From an uncultured bacterium (lineage in GTDB: Bacteria > Bacillota > Clostridia > Oscillospirales > Oscillospiraceae), in the NCBI GenBank assembly GCA_948469375.1, contig CAOKLO010000018.1, positions 1-58,144 of the forward strand: a DNA stretch of 58,144 nt, in the 5' to 3' direction. Made by a program: the position numbers and the translations under genes. Positions 29,854-37,430 of the stretch are shown piece by piece; position 1 is the first letter of the stretch; each line of letters opens with the position of its first letter. The notes below the pieces were generated by a model that worked only from the letters and a program-made list of their open reading frames with translations, had not been told where the DNA came from and did no database searches.

Positions 29854-30760
29854 GGGAAGCACCTCCCACCAAATTGACGAAGTAGCTCTCCAGGCTTTCG
29901 TCCCGCTCTTGGGCGCTGAGCAGCTCGCAGCCCTCAGCGTCCAGCGCCCGGCTGAGCTGGGAGATGTTCACCTGGGCATACACATCCGCCTGGCCGTCAT
30001 CCAGAATCTTGTAGTCCACTCCCATCTGGTCCAGCACCCTCGCCAAGGCCCGGGTGTCGGTGACCGCTACCCGCAGGCACTTGCGGCAGGCGGCCTCCAG
30101 TTCCCGGGCGGACAGCTCCTTGACGATGCGCCCCGAGTCGATAAAGCCGTAATGGGTAGCCAGCTTGGACAGCTCGTCCAGAATGTGGGAGGAGATGAGC
30201 ACTGTGATGCGCCGCTCCCGGTTCAGCTTCAAGATCAACTCCCGAATCTCAATGATGCCCTGGGGGTCCAGGCCGTTCACCGGCTCGTCCAGCACAAGGA
30301 AGTCCGGGTCCCCCGCCAGCGCCACCGCAATGCCCAGGCGCTGCTTCATGCCCAGGGAGAAATTGCGGGCCTTTTTCTTCTCCGTGTCCTCCAGGCCCAC
30401 CAGCTTTAACAGATCCGGGATGCCGCCGTCGGAAGGCACGCCCAGCACCCGGAACTGCTCTTTCAGGTTGTCCTCGGCGGTGAGATCCAAATAGATGGAC
30501 GGGGTTTCCACCACCGCGCCCATGCGGCGGCGGACCTTGGCGATGCCTTTTTGCTTGCTATCGGCGCCGTACAGGGCGTAGGTGCCCGCTGTGGGGGCCT
30601 GCAAGCCGCAGATGAGCCGGATGAGGGTGGTCTTGCCAGCGCCGTTGCGGCCCACAAAGCCGTAAATGCTGCCCTTGGGCACGTGCATGGTCAATCCGTC
30701 CAGGGCCTTGAAGTCTTTGTAATGCTTGGACAGGCCCTGGGTGACAAGTACATATTCCAT
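29846..30760 (-). CDS. ABC transporter ATPase, LanF/BcrA/CprA-like
   Basis: A 304-residue ATPase: Walker A GRNGAGKTT, Q-loop in GAVVETPSIYLDLTAEDNLK, signature FSLGMKQRL, Walker B DFLVLDEPVNGLD, and H-loop in VLISSHILDELS. The sequence around the Q-loop and the C-terminal extension of about 80 residues are typical of the bacitracin/lantibiotic immunity group (BcrA, LanF). ATG 30760 follows GGAGGC. It is the first gene of the exporter unit; four 12-bp-spaced boxes lie upstream, suggesting control by the neighbouring response regulator. Confidence 0.92.
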   Translation of the reverse strand: MEYVLVTQGLSKHYKDFKALDGLTMHVPKGSIYGFVGRNGAGKTTLIRLICGLQAPTAGTYALYGADSKQKGIAKVRRRMGAVVETPSIYLDLTAEDNLKEQFRVLGVPSDGGIPDLLKLVGLEDTEKKKARNFSLGMKQRLGIAVALAGDPDFLVLDEPVNGLDPQGIIEIRELILKLNRERRITVLISSHILDELSKLATHYGFIDSGRIVKELSARELEAACRKCLRVAVTDTRALARVLDQMGVDYKILDDGQADVYAQVNISQLSRALDAEGCELLSAQERDESLESYFVNLVGGASHD

Positions 30761-30790
30761 AAAAATGCCTCCGTTTTCAAGATTGCCAAT

Positions 30791-30837
30791 GTAGGGGCGC
30801 ACATGGTGCGCCCACACGCCGGACACACACGTGTGGG
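30791..30837. repeat. GTAGGGGCG-type palindromic repeat in the exporter leader
   Basis: GTAGGGGCGCAC-atg-GTGCGCCC is followed directly by CCCACACG...CGTGTGGG (30811-30818/30830-30837), giving two hairpins. The GTAGGGGCG opening resembles short dispersed palindromes common in many bacteria. It lies between the box array and the ATPase gene, so it is in the mRNA leader. Confidence 0.5.
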
Positions 30838-30861
30838 CCCTTGCGACAATCTGATCCTATC

Positions 30862-30907
30862 AGAAAACGGTCAAGAAAGCGGTTAAGGAAACCGTTCAGA
30901 AATGGTT
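30862..30907 (-). promoter_or_regulatory. four response-regulator-type boxes at 12-bp spacing
   Basis: On the plus strand AGAAAACGGT (30862), AGAAAGCGGT (30874), AGGAAACCGT (30886) and AGAAATGGTT (30898) start exactly 12 bp apart. They precede the ATPase gene by about 100 nt. Tandem half-sites near one helical turn apart are how OmpR-family regulators bind, and such a regulator is encoded two genes upstream. Confidence 0.65.
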
Positions 30908-30914
30908 GAGATTT

Positions 30915-31178
30915 TCAGCCCTGCCCCTTGAGGCAGTCGCTGAATGCTTTCAGCTCCTGTTTTGCATCGTTGGGGAGGCTGTTAAATTCCACGTTCCGAA
31001 TGGCCCCCTCCAGGGCGTACAGGTGCACCAGGCAAATCTGGGGATACAGGGTTTTCAGTCGGAAAAACGCCTCCTTAGCGCCTGCCTCCATCAGCTTGTC
31101 CGGCGTGTCGATGCCAACGGCGGTGAGCTTTCGCGCCATTTCCTTACCGATATTCGTCATGGATGTCAATTCCGTCAT
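30915..31178 (-). CDS. TfoX C-terminal-domain protein
   Basis: An 87-residue protein equal to the C-terminal domain of TfoX/Sxy: LTSMTNIGKEMARKLTAVGI, DTPDKLMEAGAKEAFFRL, YPQICLVHLYALEGAIRNVE. The domain has helix-hairpin-helix character and in competence regulators follows a separate N-terminal domain; here it is alone. ATG 31178 follows GGAGGAAG and starts 9 nt after the response regulator stop, so the two are co-transcribed. Its job in a peptide-resistance locus is unknown. Confidence 0.88.
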   Translation of the reverse strand: MTELTSMTNIGKEMARKLTAVGIDTPDKLMEAGAKEAFFRLKTLYPQICLVHLYALEGAIRNVEFNSLPNDAKQELKAFSDCLKGQG

Positions 31179-31187
31179 AGCTTCCTC

Positions 31188-31850
31188 CTACAGTTCCCTC
31201 ATTTTAAAGCCAATGCCCCACACGGATTCGATGCAGTCCCCCGCCCCGGCGTCCCGCAGCTTTTTCCGCAGGTTGCTCATATGGGTTTTCAGGGAACTCT
31301 CCGTACAGTCCGGGGTGTCCCGGGAGATGCGGTCCAGCAGGGCGGACTTGGTAACCACCTGGACGGGATTTGCCATCAGCAGCTTCAAAATGGCATATTC
31401 CGTCCGGGTCAGCCGCACGTCTTCCCCATCTACACGCACCGAGCGGGCGTCCGGGTCCAGCCGCAGGTTTTGGAAGGTGAAGGCGTCTCCCTCCCGGACC
31501 GGGCTCTCCCGCAGCCGCACCGCCACCCGGGCCAGCAGCTCTCGCAGGACGAAGGGCTTGGTCACGTAATCAGCAGCGCCGCCCAGCAGGAGGGAGGTCT
31601 TGCTGTCCACGTCCGCCCTGGCGCTGACCACGATGACGGGGATGCCCGCCAGACGGGGCAGCACCTCCTCTCCGGACAGGCCTGGGAGCATCAGGTCCAG
31701 CAGGGCTAGGTCGGGCTGAGTGCGGTCCAAGGCCAGCACCGCCTCGGTGCCGGAATAGGCCCGGCTCACCCGGTAGCCCTCGGCCTCCAGCGCCTCGTGG
31801 AGAAGGTTTCCAATGTGGATGTCATCGTCGATGACTAGGATGTGCCTCAT
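31188..31850 (-). CDS. OmpR-family response regulator of the peptide-exporter cluster
   Basis: A 220-residue regulator: receiver domain (1-115) with acidic DDD at 8-10, phosphoacceptor D52 in ALLDLMLPGLSG, and K in YVTKPF; C-terminal winged helix (about 125-220) ending KKLRDAGAGDCIESVWGIGF. ATG 31850 is chosen as the start of MRHILVIDDD; the frame is open further upstream but has no homology there. Own promoter TTGCAC/TATAAT. Partner kinase lies at the far end of the cluster, separated by the ATPase and permeases. Confidence 0.94.
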   Translation of the reverse strand: MRHILVIDDDIHIGNLLHEALEAEGYRVSRAYSGTEAVLALDRTQPDLALLDLMLPGLSGEEVLPRLAGIPVIVVSARADVDSKTSLLLGGAADYVTKPFVLRELLARVAVRLRESPVREGDAFTFQNLRLDPDARSVRVDGEDVRLTRTEYAILKLLMANPVQVVTKSALLDRISRDTPDCTESSLKTHMSNLRKKLRDAGAGDCIESVWGIGFKMREL

Positions 31851-31881
31851 GCTGTCCGCCTCATTTCCGCGTATTGGTTCT

Positions 31882-31910
31882 ATTATACGGTGGACAGGGG
31901 AGGGGTGCAA
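31882..31910 (-). promoter_or_regulatory. promoter of the response regulator
   Basis: -35 TTGCAC (31910-31905), 17-bp spacer, -10 TATAAT (31887-31882), minus strand. Confidence 0.82.
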
Positions 31911-31937
31911 GGAAAAAGAGTTGAAGAAATTCTTAAA

Positions 31938-31966
31938 TTGCCAAACAGCTGGAAATGGTGTAAAAT
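31938..31966 (+). promoter_or_regulatory. promoter of the FlK-like thioesterase
   Basis: -35 TTGCCA (31938-31943), 17-bp spacer, -10 TAAAAT (31961-31966). Confidence 0.65.
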
Positions 31967-31997
31967 AAGTGTACCCAGAAAATACGGAGGAATTGCC

Positions 31998-32390
31998 ATG
32001 TCTGTTGAAATTGGAATGAAGGGCCGCGCCGAAACCGTGGTCGTACAGGAGAACACCGCGCAGGCGGTGGGCTCCGGGCTGGTGCCTGTGTTTGGCACGC
32101 CGTATATGATTGCCCTGATGGAAAACGCTGCCATGGAGGCGATACAGGCCGCTCTGGCGGCGGACGAGGGCACGGTGGGAACCTGCCTGGACGTGACCCA
32201 CGACGCCGCCACCCCCATTGGCATGAAGGTGTGGGCGGAGGCGGAGGTCACCGCGGTGGAGGGCCGCAAGCTGACCTTTGCGGTGTCCGCCTATGACGAG
32301 GCGGGGAAGGTCGGCGGAGGAACACATGAGCGCTTTATCATCAATCCGGAGAAGTTCCTGGCCCGTGTCCAGGCGAAGCTGAATCAATGA
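31998..32390 (+). CDS. hotdog-fold thioesterase, FlK-like
   Basis: A 130-residue single hotdog domain. T34, E42 and H68 (VFGTPYMIALMENAAMEAIQ, then TCLDVTHDAATPIG) reproduce the catalytic Thr-Glu-His triad of fluoroacetyl-CoA thioesterase FlK with identical spacing (8 and 26 residues). In ordinary anaerobes the substrate is probably a small acyl-CoA rather than fluoroacetyl-CoA. ATG 31998 follows GGAGG and its terminator follows directly, so it is monocistronic and divergent from the response regulator. Confidence 0.88.
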   Translation: MSVEIGMKGRAETVVVQENTAQAVGSGLVPVFGTPYMIALMENAAMEAIQAALAADEGTVGTCLDVTHDAATPIGMKVWAEAEVTAVEGRKLTFAVSAYDEAGKVGGGTHERFIINPEKFLARVQAKLNQ

Positions 32391-32400
32391 AATGAAAGAC

Positions 32401-32432
32401 GAAAAATTCTCGGTGTGAGCCGGGAATTTTTT
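32401..32432 (+). terminator. terminator of the thioesterase gene
   Basis: AAAAATTCTCGG-tgtgag-CCGGGAATTTTTT; the T-run merges with the -35 TTGACA of the csoR promoter. Confidence 0.85.
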
Positions 32433-32433
32433 G

Positions 32434-32489
32434 TTGACAAAAGCCCAGCGATATGATAGGATATAGACACTCCCCCCCAGGGGGGTATC
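32434..32489 (+). promoter_or_regulatory. csoR-copA promoter with CsoR operator
   Basis: -35 TTGACA (32434-32439), 17-bp spacer, -10 TAGGAT (32457-32462). Just downstream ACTCCCCCCCAGGGGGGTAT (32470-32489) is a G-tract/C-tract dyad of the kind bound by copper-sensing CsoR repressors. Its location over the start site fits repression relieved by Cu(I). Confidence 0.88.
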
Positions 32490-32511
32490 TAACAGGTGAG
32501 GAGGGATGCCC

Positions 32512-32772
32512 ATGATGGCCGACCAGAAAACGGTGCTGAGGCTGCTCAAGACCGCCCGGGGTCAGATCGACGGTATCATAAAAATGGTGGAGGAGGACCG
32601 CTACTGCATGGACATCTCCCAGCAGGTCACCGCCGCCGACGCCATGCTGAGGCGGGTGAACAAGGAAATCTTGACCGCCCACCTGAAGCACTGTGTGGAA
32701 AATGCCGAGAGCGGCCAGGAGCGGTCGGATAAGATTGACGAATTGGTGAACGCTCTGGGGAAAATACTATAA
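32512..32772 (+). CDS. csoR: copper-sensing transcriptional repressor CsoR
   Basis: CsoR is an all-helical tetramer that leaves its operator when it binds Cu(I). The 86-residue protein keeps the Cys-His-Cys copper ligands in DRYCMDISQQ and HLKHCVENA. Three ATGs occur close together; ATG 32506 touches GAGGAGGG, so the one at 32512 (or 32515) is at the right distance. It is followed 30 nt later by copA. Confidence 0.93.
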   Translation: MMADQKTVLRLLKTARGQIDGIIKMVEEDRYCMDISQQVTAADAMLRRVNKEILTAHLKHCVENAESGQERSDKIDELVNALGKIL

Positions 32773-32802
32773 AGATGTGTTTTTAAGTGAGGTGAAACCG
32801 AG

Positions 32803-35343
32803 ATGAAACAAAAATTTACCGTCACCGGCATGACCTGCTCCGCCTGCTCCGCCCATGTGGACAAGGCGGTGCGTCGATTGGACGGTGTGTGTGAGGTCAA
32901 CGTCAACCTGCTGGGCGGGTCCATGACGGTGGATTGGGATGGAGCGCTGACGCCGGAGCAGATTGTGTCCGCCGTGGAGAAGGCGGGGTATGGAGCGTCC
33001 CTGCCCGCCGCAGCGGGCCGGAGCGCGGCCCAGGCCAAGCCCGCTGTGAGCGCCATGGAGGACGATCTGAAGAACATGAAGGCCCGGCTAATCTCGTCCT
33101 TTGTGTTCCTCATCCCTCTGTTCTACCTGTCCATGGGGCACATGATGGGCTGGCCCATCCCCCACTTTTTCCATGGAGCGGAGAATGCCATGACCTTTGC
33201 CCTCACGCTGTTCCTGCTGACGGCGCCCATCATGGTCATCAACCAGAAGTATTACCGGGTGGGCTTCAAGACACTGTTCCACCTCTCGCCCAACATGGAC
33301 TCGCTGATTGCTGTGGGCTCCGCCGCCGCTGTGGTGTACGGGATAGCCGCCCTCTACTGCATTGGCTGGGGTCTGGGCCACGGCGATACGGCTTTGGTGG
33401 AGCACTACTCCATGGACCTCTATTTCGAGTCCGCGGGCATGATCCTGACCCTCATCACCCTGGGCAAGTACCTGGAGACCCGTTCCAAGGGCAAGACGGG
33501 CCAGGCCATCGCCCGGCTTATGGACTTGACGCCGAAAACCGCCACCGTCCTCCGGGATGGGGGAGAGGTGGAGGTGGAGGTCCCCGTGGAGCAAGTCCAG
33601 GCGGGCGACCTGGTGCTGGTGCGGCCCGGCGGGTCCGTGCCGGTGGACGGTGTGGTGGTGAAGGGCGCGTCCTCGGTGGACGAGTCCGCCCTTACTGGTG
33701 AATCCATCCCGGTGGACAAGGGCCCCGGTGACACGGTGATTTCCGCCTCCATCAACAAGTCCGGCGTGCTGACCCTCCGGGCCACCCGGGTGGGGGAGGA
33801 CACCACCCTGGCCCAGATGATCCGGCTGGTGGACGAGGCGGCTTCGTCGAAAGCCCCCATTGCCAAGCTGGCGGATAAGGTAGCGGGCGTGTTCGTCCCC
33901 GTGGTCATGGCCATCGCGCTGGTCACAGCGGTGATTTGGATGATCGCCACCGGCTCCGTGGAGCGGGCTCTTACCTCCGGCGTGGCGGTACTGGTGATTT
34001 CCTGCCCCTGTGCGCTGGGGCTTGCCACTCCGGTGGCTATCATGGTGGGCACCGGAAAGGGCGCGGAACACGGCATTCTGGTGAAATCTGCGGAGGGTCT
34101 GGAAAACCTGCGCTCCGTCACCACCGTCGTGCTGGACAAAACGGGCACTGTCACCGAGGGCAAGCCCCGTGTCACCGATCTGTATCCTTTAGGACAGACC
34201 ACTACTGAGGAGCTTTTGTGTGTAGCGGCTTCTTTGGAAAAGCCCTCTGAGCACCCCTTGGGAGCGGCCATCGTGGAGGAAGCGGCCAACCGCAATATCC
34301 CCCTATGCGCGGTAGAAGAATTCCAGGCCATCCACGGAAAGGGCGTCCGAGGGTCCATCCAGGGTTCGGATTTTCTGGCGGGCAACGCCGCCATGCTGGC
34401 GGACGCCAAGGTGGACCTGGGCCAGGATGCTATGATTGCCGACGAGCTGGCTAAGCAGGGCAAAACGCCGCTGTTCTTTGTGGAGGACGGCAAGCCCATC
34501 GGCATCATTGCCGTGGCGGATACGGTGAAGGCTTCCAGCAAAGCTGCCATCGAGGCCTTCCAGAGGCTGGGACTAAAGGTGGTTATGCTCACCGGCGACA
34601 ACAAGCGCACCGCTGAGGCCATCGGCAGGGAACTGGGTCTGACTGAAGTGGTTTCCGAGGTGCTCCCCACCGATAAGGAGCGGCAGATCGCCGCCCTCCA
34701 GGAGCGGGGAGAGAAGGTCGCCATGGTGGGCGACGGCATCAACGACGCCCCGGCCCTGGCCCGTGCCGACGTGGGCCTTGCCATCGGTGCGGGGACGGAC
34801 GTAGCCATTGAGAGCGCCGACATCGTGCTGATGAAATCCGACCTGGTAGACGCCGTGACGGCGGTGGAGCTGTCCCGGGCTACTATCCGCAACGTGAAGC
34901 AAAACCTGTTCTGGGCGTTTTTCTATAACGTCGTCTGCATCCCTGTAGCGGCAGGCGTGCTGGCCATTTGGGGCGGGCCCCAGCTCAGCCCCATGCTGGG
35001 CGCGGCGGCCATGAGCTTTAGTTCGGTGTGTGTAGTGACCAACGCCCTGCGCCTGCGGTTCTTCAAGCCTAACATTCCATCTCATGCAGAAGTGAAAACC
35101 GGCGGAGCACCCGCCGTTGAAGTGAAAGGAGAGCAAAAAGTTATGGAAAAGAAAGTTGTCATTGAGGGCATGATGTGCCAGCACTGCCGCGCCCACGTGG
35201 ACAAGGCGCTGAACGGCATTCCCGGCGCCACCGCCACTGTGGACCTGGACACCAAAACCGCCGTGGTCACCGGCGACGTATCCGACGACGCCATCCGCGC
35301 CGCCGTGGAGGAGGCTGGGTATCAGGTGGTCAGCATTGCGTAA
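32803..35343 (+). CDS. copA: copper-translocating P-type ATPase with fused C-terminal CopZ domain
   Basis: The 846-residue P1B ATPase exports Cu(I). N-terminal metal-binding domain (1-68) has GMTCSACSAHVD; the CPC transport motif lies near residue 400 (ISCPCALGLATP), the phosphorylation site DKTGT near 445, and GDGINDAPALA near 642. Unusually a second HMA domain with GMMCQHCRAHVDKAL forms the C terminus (781-846), whereas extra HMA domains normally sit at the N terminus. The junction contains AAAGGAGAGC and an in-frame ATG at 35143, as if a separate copZ gene had been fused. A dispersed repeat with hairpin follows the stop by four bases. Confidence 0.96.
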   Translation: MKQKFTVTGMTCSACSAHVDKAVRRLDGVCEVNVNLLGGSMTVDWDGALTPEQIVSAVEKAGYGASLPAAAGRSAAQAKPAVSAMEDDLKNMKARLISSFVFLIPLFYLSMGHMMGWPIPHFFHGAENAMTFALTLFLLTAPIMVINQKYYRVGFKTLFHLSPNMDSLIAVGSAAAVVYGIAALYCIGWGLGHGDTALVEHYSMDLYFESAGMILTLITLGKYLETRSKGKTGQAIARLMDLTPKTATVLRDGGEVEVEVPVEQVQAGDLVLVRPGGSVPVDGVVVKGASSVDESALTGESIPVDKGPGDTVISASINKSGVLTLRATRVGEDTTLAQMIRLVDEAASSKAPIAKLADKVAGVFVPVVMAIALVTAVIWMIATGSVERALTSGVAVLVISCPCALGLATPVAIMVGTGKGAEHGILVKSAEGLENLRSVTTVVLDKTGTVTEGKPRVTDLYPLGQTTTEELLCVAASLEKPSEHPLGAAIVEEAANRNIPLCAVEEFQAIHGKGVRGSIQGSDFLAGNAAMLADAKVDLGQDAMIADELAKQGKTPLFFVEDGKPIGIIAVADTVKASSKAAIEAFQRLGLKVVMLTGDNKRTAEAIGRELGLTEVVSEVLPTDKERQIAALQERGEKVAMVGDGINDAPALARADVGLAIGAGTDVAIESADIVLMKSDLVDAVTAVELSRATIRNVKQNLFWAFFYNVVCIPVAAGVLAIWGGPQLSPMLGAAAMSFSSVCVVTNALRLRFFKPNIPSHAEVKTGGAPAVEVKGEQKVMEKKVVIEGMMCQHCRAHVDKALNGIPGATATVDLDTKTAVVTGDVSDDAIRAAVEEAGYQVVSIA
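35143..35343 (+). CDS. candidate internal start: free CopZ-like chaperone within copA
   Basis: ATG 35143 is in frame with copA and is preceded at a suitable distance by AAAGGAGAGC. Initiation there would release a 66-residue protein beginning MEKKVVIEGMMCQHCRAHVD, the exact length and domain limits of a CopZ chaperone. The preceding 20 residues of copA are linker-like. Whether both forms are made is inference; the signal is the intact ribosome binding site inside the gene. Confidence 0.5.
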   Translation: MEKKVVIEGMMCQHCRAHVDKALNGIPGATATVDLDTKTAVVTGDVSDDAIRAAVEEAGYQVVSIA

Positions 35344-35346
35344 GGG

Positions 35347-35436
35347 AGTTCCTTTTTCTTGAAAGAAAAAGGAACCGAAAAAGAACTTTTAGTTCGCTGC
35401 GATCGGGGCACTCCTCCAAGGTTTGCGCCCGGTAAC
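35347..35436 (+). repeat. dispersed ~90-bp repeat, copy 1 (3' end of copA)
   Basis: Hairpin GTTCCTTTTTCTT-gaa-AGAAAAAGGAAC, then AAAAAGAACTTTTAG, about 25 variable bases, then CAAGGTTTGCGCCCGGTAAC. Three further copies with the same order and spacing occur at 42571-42660, 46359-46456 and 46508-46601. Confidence 0.8.
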
Positions 35437-35448
35437 GGAGGAAAAGCG

Positions 35449-35475
35449 CCGGCGCGGTCATTTTGACCGCGCCGG
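35449..35475. terminator. bidirectional terminator between copA and the gene ending at 35481
   Basis: CCGGCGCGGTCA-ttt-TGACCGCGCCGG, a perfect 12-bp stem with AAATTTT on the right and CGCTTTTCC on the minus-strand side. Confidence 0.85.
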
Positions 35476-35480
35476 AAATT

Positions 35481-35933
35481 TTATGGGATAAAATTGACGA
35501 TGCCATAAATCAGGTGGCAGAGGGTGAAACCGCCCGCAGAAATGACGGCGGTGATATTTTTCCGCGTTAGCGCATATAACAGGAGCGCTCCGCACGGGGC
35601 AAGGCACAAGTCAAGAATTATGATGGCGCTTGTGATTCCGGTATAATAGATGGCCCATCCGGTAAAATACAGGCCAACACATACGGCGATACTGATTTGA
35701 TAACCTCGTTTTGGCCTGCCTTGTGTGATATTGACCACCCCGCACAGCGCCGCTACCGTGATGGTTTGAAGTACTTGAGCGAACATATCTATCACCGGTG
35801 TGACGGATTCCGCCCGCAAAATGTCGTTAGGCGCGGGAACCGCGAACCACACGAAATTTGGCGTCATGATAAGCAGAAACAGTCCCAGCGCCCACGGGTC
35901 AAAGCCCAGCCGGTAATTTTTCAAGTCCGACAT
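35481..35933 (-). CDS. hypothetical four-helix membrane protein
   Basis: A 150-residue protein with four or five hydrophobic segments (about 17-35, 50-70, 82-105, 108-125, 130-148) and little else; it begins MSDLKNYRLGFDPWALGLFL. I do not recognise a family. It overlaps the upstream acetyltransferase gene by 13 bases and has no ribosome binding site of its own, implying translational coupling. Last gene of the rluA-GNAT unit before a strong terminator. Confidence 0.65.
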   Translation of the reverse strand: MSDLKNYRLGFDPWALGLFLLIMTPNFVWFAVPAPNDILRAESVTPVIDMFAQVLQTITVAALCGVVNITQGRPKRGYQISIAVCVGLYFTGWAIYYTGITSAIIILDLCLAPCGALLLYALTRKNITAVISAGGFTLCHLIYGIVNFIP

Positions 35934-36394
35934 GATGCGTGCCAATGGCGGATATAGATTCGAGACGGCTCCTCCTGGCCGTCTCCCTGGGCCATGCAGA
36001 AGAACTCCCAGCCGTACCGCTCATAAAAGGAGGGGTGGTCGGTCAGCAGGTAAAGCGTATCAATGCCAAATCCGGACATATCCTCACAGACATGGTTCAG
36101 CAATTTCCCTGCAATGCCCTGACAACGGTATTTTTCCTCGATATAAACCGCGCACACGTTAGGGGAGAGGTCCTTCCGGTTGTGAAAGTCATTTTCGATC
36201 ACGCCCAGCCCGCCGATGATTTCCCTGCCGCTCACAGCCGCGTACCACTGCGGCGCCGGTCCTCCGCATTTGACACACTGCGCCATGCTCTCCTGATAGG
36301 CATCCAAAGGTACGCCCCATTTGGCATGGAACCACTTCGCCGCCGTATCCAGCAGTTCGGCGTGCTCCCGCAGTTTCAGAATTTCAAAAGCCAA
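35921..36394 (-). CDS. GNAT-family N-acetyltransferase
   Basis: A 157-residue acetyltransferase: IIGGLGVIENDFHNR (beta strands 2-4), AVYIEEKYRCQGIAGKLLNH (acetyl-CoA pyrophosphate-binding loop RCQGIAG) and LYLLTDHPSFYERYGWEFFC (strand 5 and the YER motif). TTG 36394 is the start, with AGGAG nine bases upstream overlapping the rluA stop codon. The N-terminal KWGVPLDAYQESMAQCVK resembles aminoglycoside-6'-type and related small GNATs, but the substrate cannot be told. Second gene of the rluA operon. Confidence 0.88.
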   Translation of the reverse strand: MAFEILKLREHAELLDTAAKWFHAKWGVPLDAYQESMAQCVKCGGPAPQWYAAVSGREIIGGLGVIENDFHNRKDLSPNVCAVYIEEKYRCQGIAGKLLNHVCEDMSGFGIDTLYLLTDHPSFYERYGWEFFCMAQGDGQEEPSRIYIRHWHASCRT

Positions 36395-36400
36395 TCCTGG

Positions 36401-37363
36401 TCACTCCTTTGGAAAATATTCCCCCACAAAATCCACGCTTTTCACCGTCCATTCCCGACCGTTTAGGTGTTCCAAACACCCCGCGTCAGTGGTGAACGCA
36501 AACCGCAGCTTGTAGGAGTAAAGCGCCTGGAATTTCCGGTCAAACCGCTTATCGTCCCGCTCCCGCCCATACTTGCCGTCGCCCAACAAAGGATGCCCGG
36601 CGGAGGCGAACTGGGCGCGGATCTGATGGGTCCGCCCGGTGATGAGGTCGCATTCCACGAGAGAAAGCCCGTTTCGTGTTTCCAGCGTTTTATACAGTGT
36701 TACCGCCGTTTTTCCGCCGGGCACGGGTTTGTCGAACACCTTCACTTGGGCCTTGCCCTCATCCTTCAAGATGTACCCCTTGAGCTGTCCCTCCCTGGGT
36801 TTCATAGTGCCGTGGACCACGCACAGATACAGCTTTTGCAGCTCCCGGTCCCGTATTTTCTGGTTCATCACCCGCAGGGCCTCGGCGGTTTTAGCGGCGA
36901 TGACGATGCCCCCGGTGTTGCGGTCGATGCGGTTGCACAGAGCGGGGGCAAAAGAGTTCTCCCAATAGGGCGACCACTCCTTTTTCTGGTACAGATAAGC
37001 CTGGACATGAGTGATGAGGGTGTTGACCCGCTCCTGCTCGTCTGGATGGACCACCATGCCGGAGTGCTTGTTCAGCAGCATGATGTGCTCATCCTCGTAT
37101 AAAATGTCCAGTTGAGGCTTAAAAACGGACAAGAATGCGTTTTCACGAGTCGGTTTCTCAAAGAATTCGTCGTTGATGTACAGCTGGAGCACATCTCCCT
37201 TTTGGAGCCGCACATCCCGCCTGGAGCCCTTGCCATTGACCTTTACCCGTTTGAGGCGGATGTATTTCTGTGCCAGCGGGGCGGGGAGGAGGGGCAGGGT
37301 CTTGGCAATCCAGCGGTCCAGCCGCTGGCCCGCGTCGTTGGGGCTGATGGTAAACTCCTTCAA
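36401..37363 (-). CDS. RluA-family pseudouridine synthase
   Basis: The 320-residue enzyme has an N-terminal S4-like RNA-binding domain (1-65, RLDRWIAKTLPLLP, RLKRVKVNGKGSRRDVRLQK) and the RluA catalytic domain with the active-site aspartate in CNRIDRNTGGIVIAAKT and the GRTHQIRAQFASAGHPLLGD motif. It isomerises uridines in rRNA, probably 23S. TTG 37363 is the start, preceded by GAGGAGG. It has its own promoter (TTGCCT/TAGAAT) and leads an operon with the GNAT and membrane genes. Confidence 0.95.
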   Translation of the reverse strand: MKEFTISPNDAGQRLDRWIAKTLPLLPAPLAQKYIRLKRVKVNGKGSRRDVRLQKGDVLQLYINDEFFEKPTRENAFLSVFKPQLDILYEDEHIMLLNKHSGMVVHPDEQERVNTLITHVQAYLYQKKEWSPYWENSFAPALCNRIDRNTGGIVIAAKTAEALRVMNQKIRDRELQKLYLCVVHGTMKPREGQLKGYILKDEGKAQVKVFDKPVPGGKTAVTLYKTLETRNGLSLVECDLITGRTHQIRAQFASAGHPLLGDGKYGRERDDKRFDRKFQALYSYKLRFAFTTDAGCLEHLNGREWTVKSVDFVGEYFPKE

Positions 37364-37401
37364 AATATGCGCCTCCTCTAAAATGCTTCAAGTCTCCGGC
37401 C

Positions 37402-37430
37402 ATTCTATCAGAAAACGGCGTAAAAGGCAA
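37402..37430 (-). promoter_or_regulatory. promoter of the rluA operon
   Basis: -35 TTGCCT (37430-37425), 17-bp spacer, -10 TAGAAT (37407-37402). The -35 overlaps the U-tract of the upstream terminator. Confidence 0.72.

Noticed and set aside
31188-32549. 453-residue version of the response regulator
   Set aside because: The extra N-terminal 230 residues run antisense to the thioesterase gene and have no homology; the start at 31850 has the promoter and the receiver-domain beginning.
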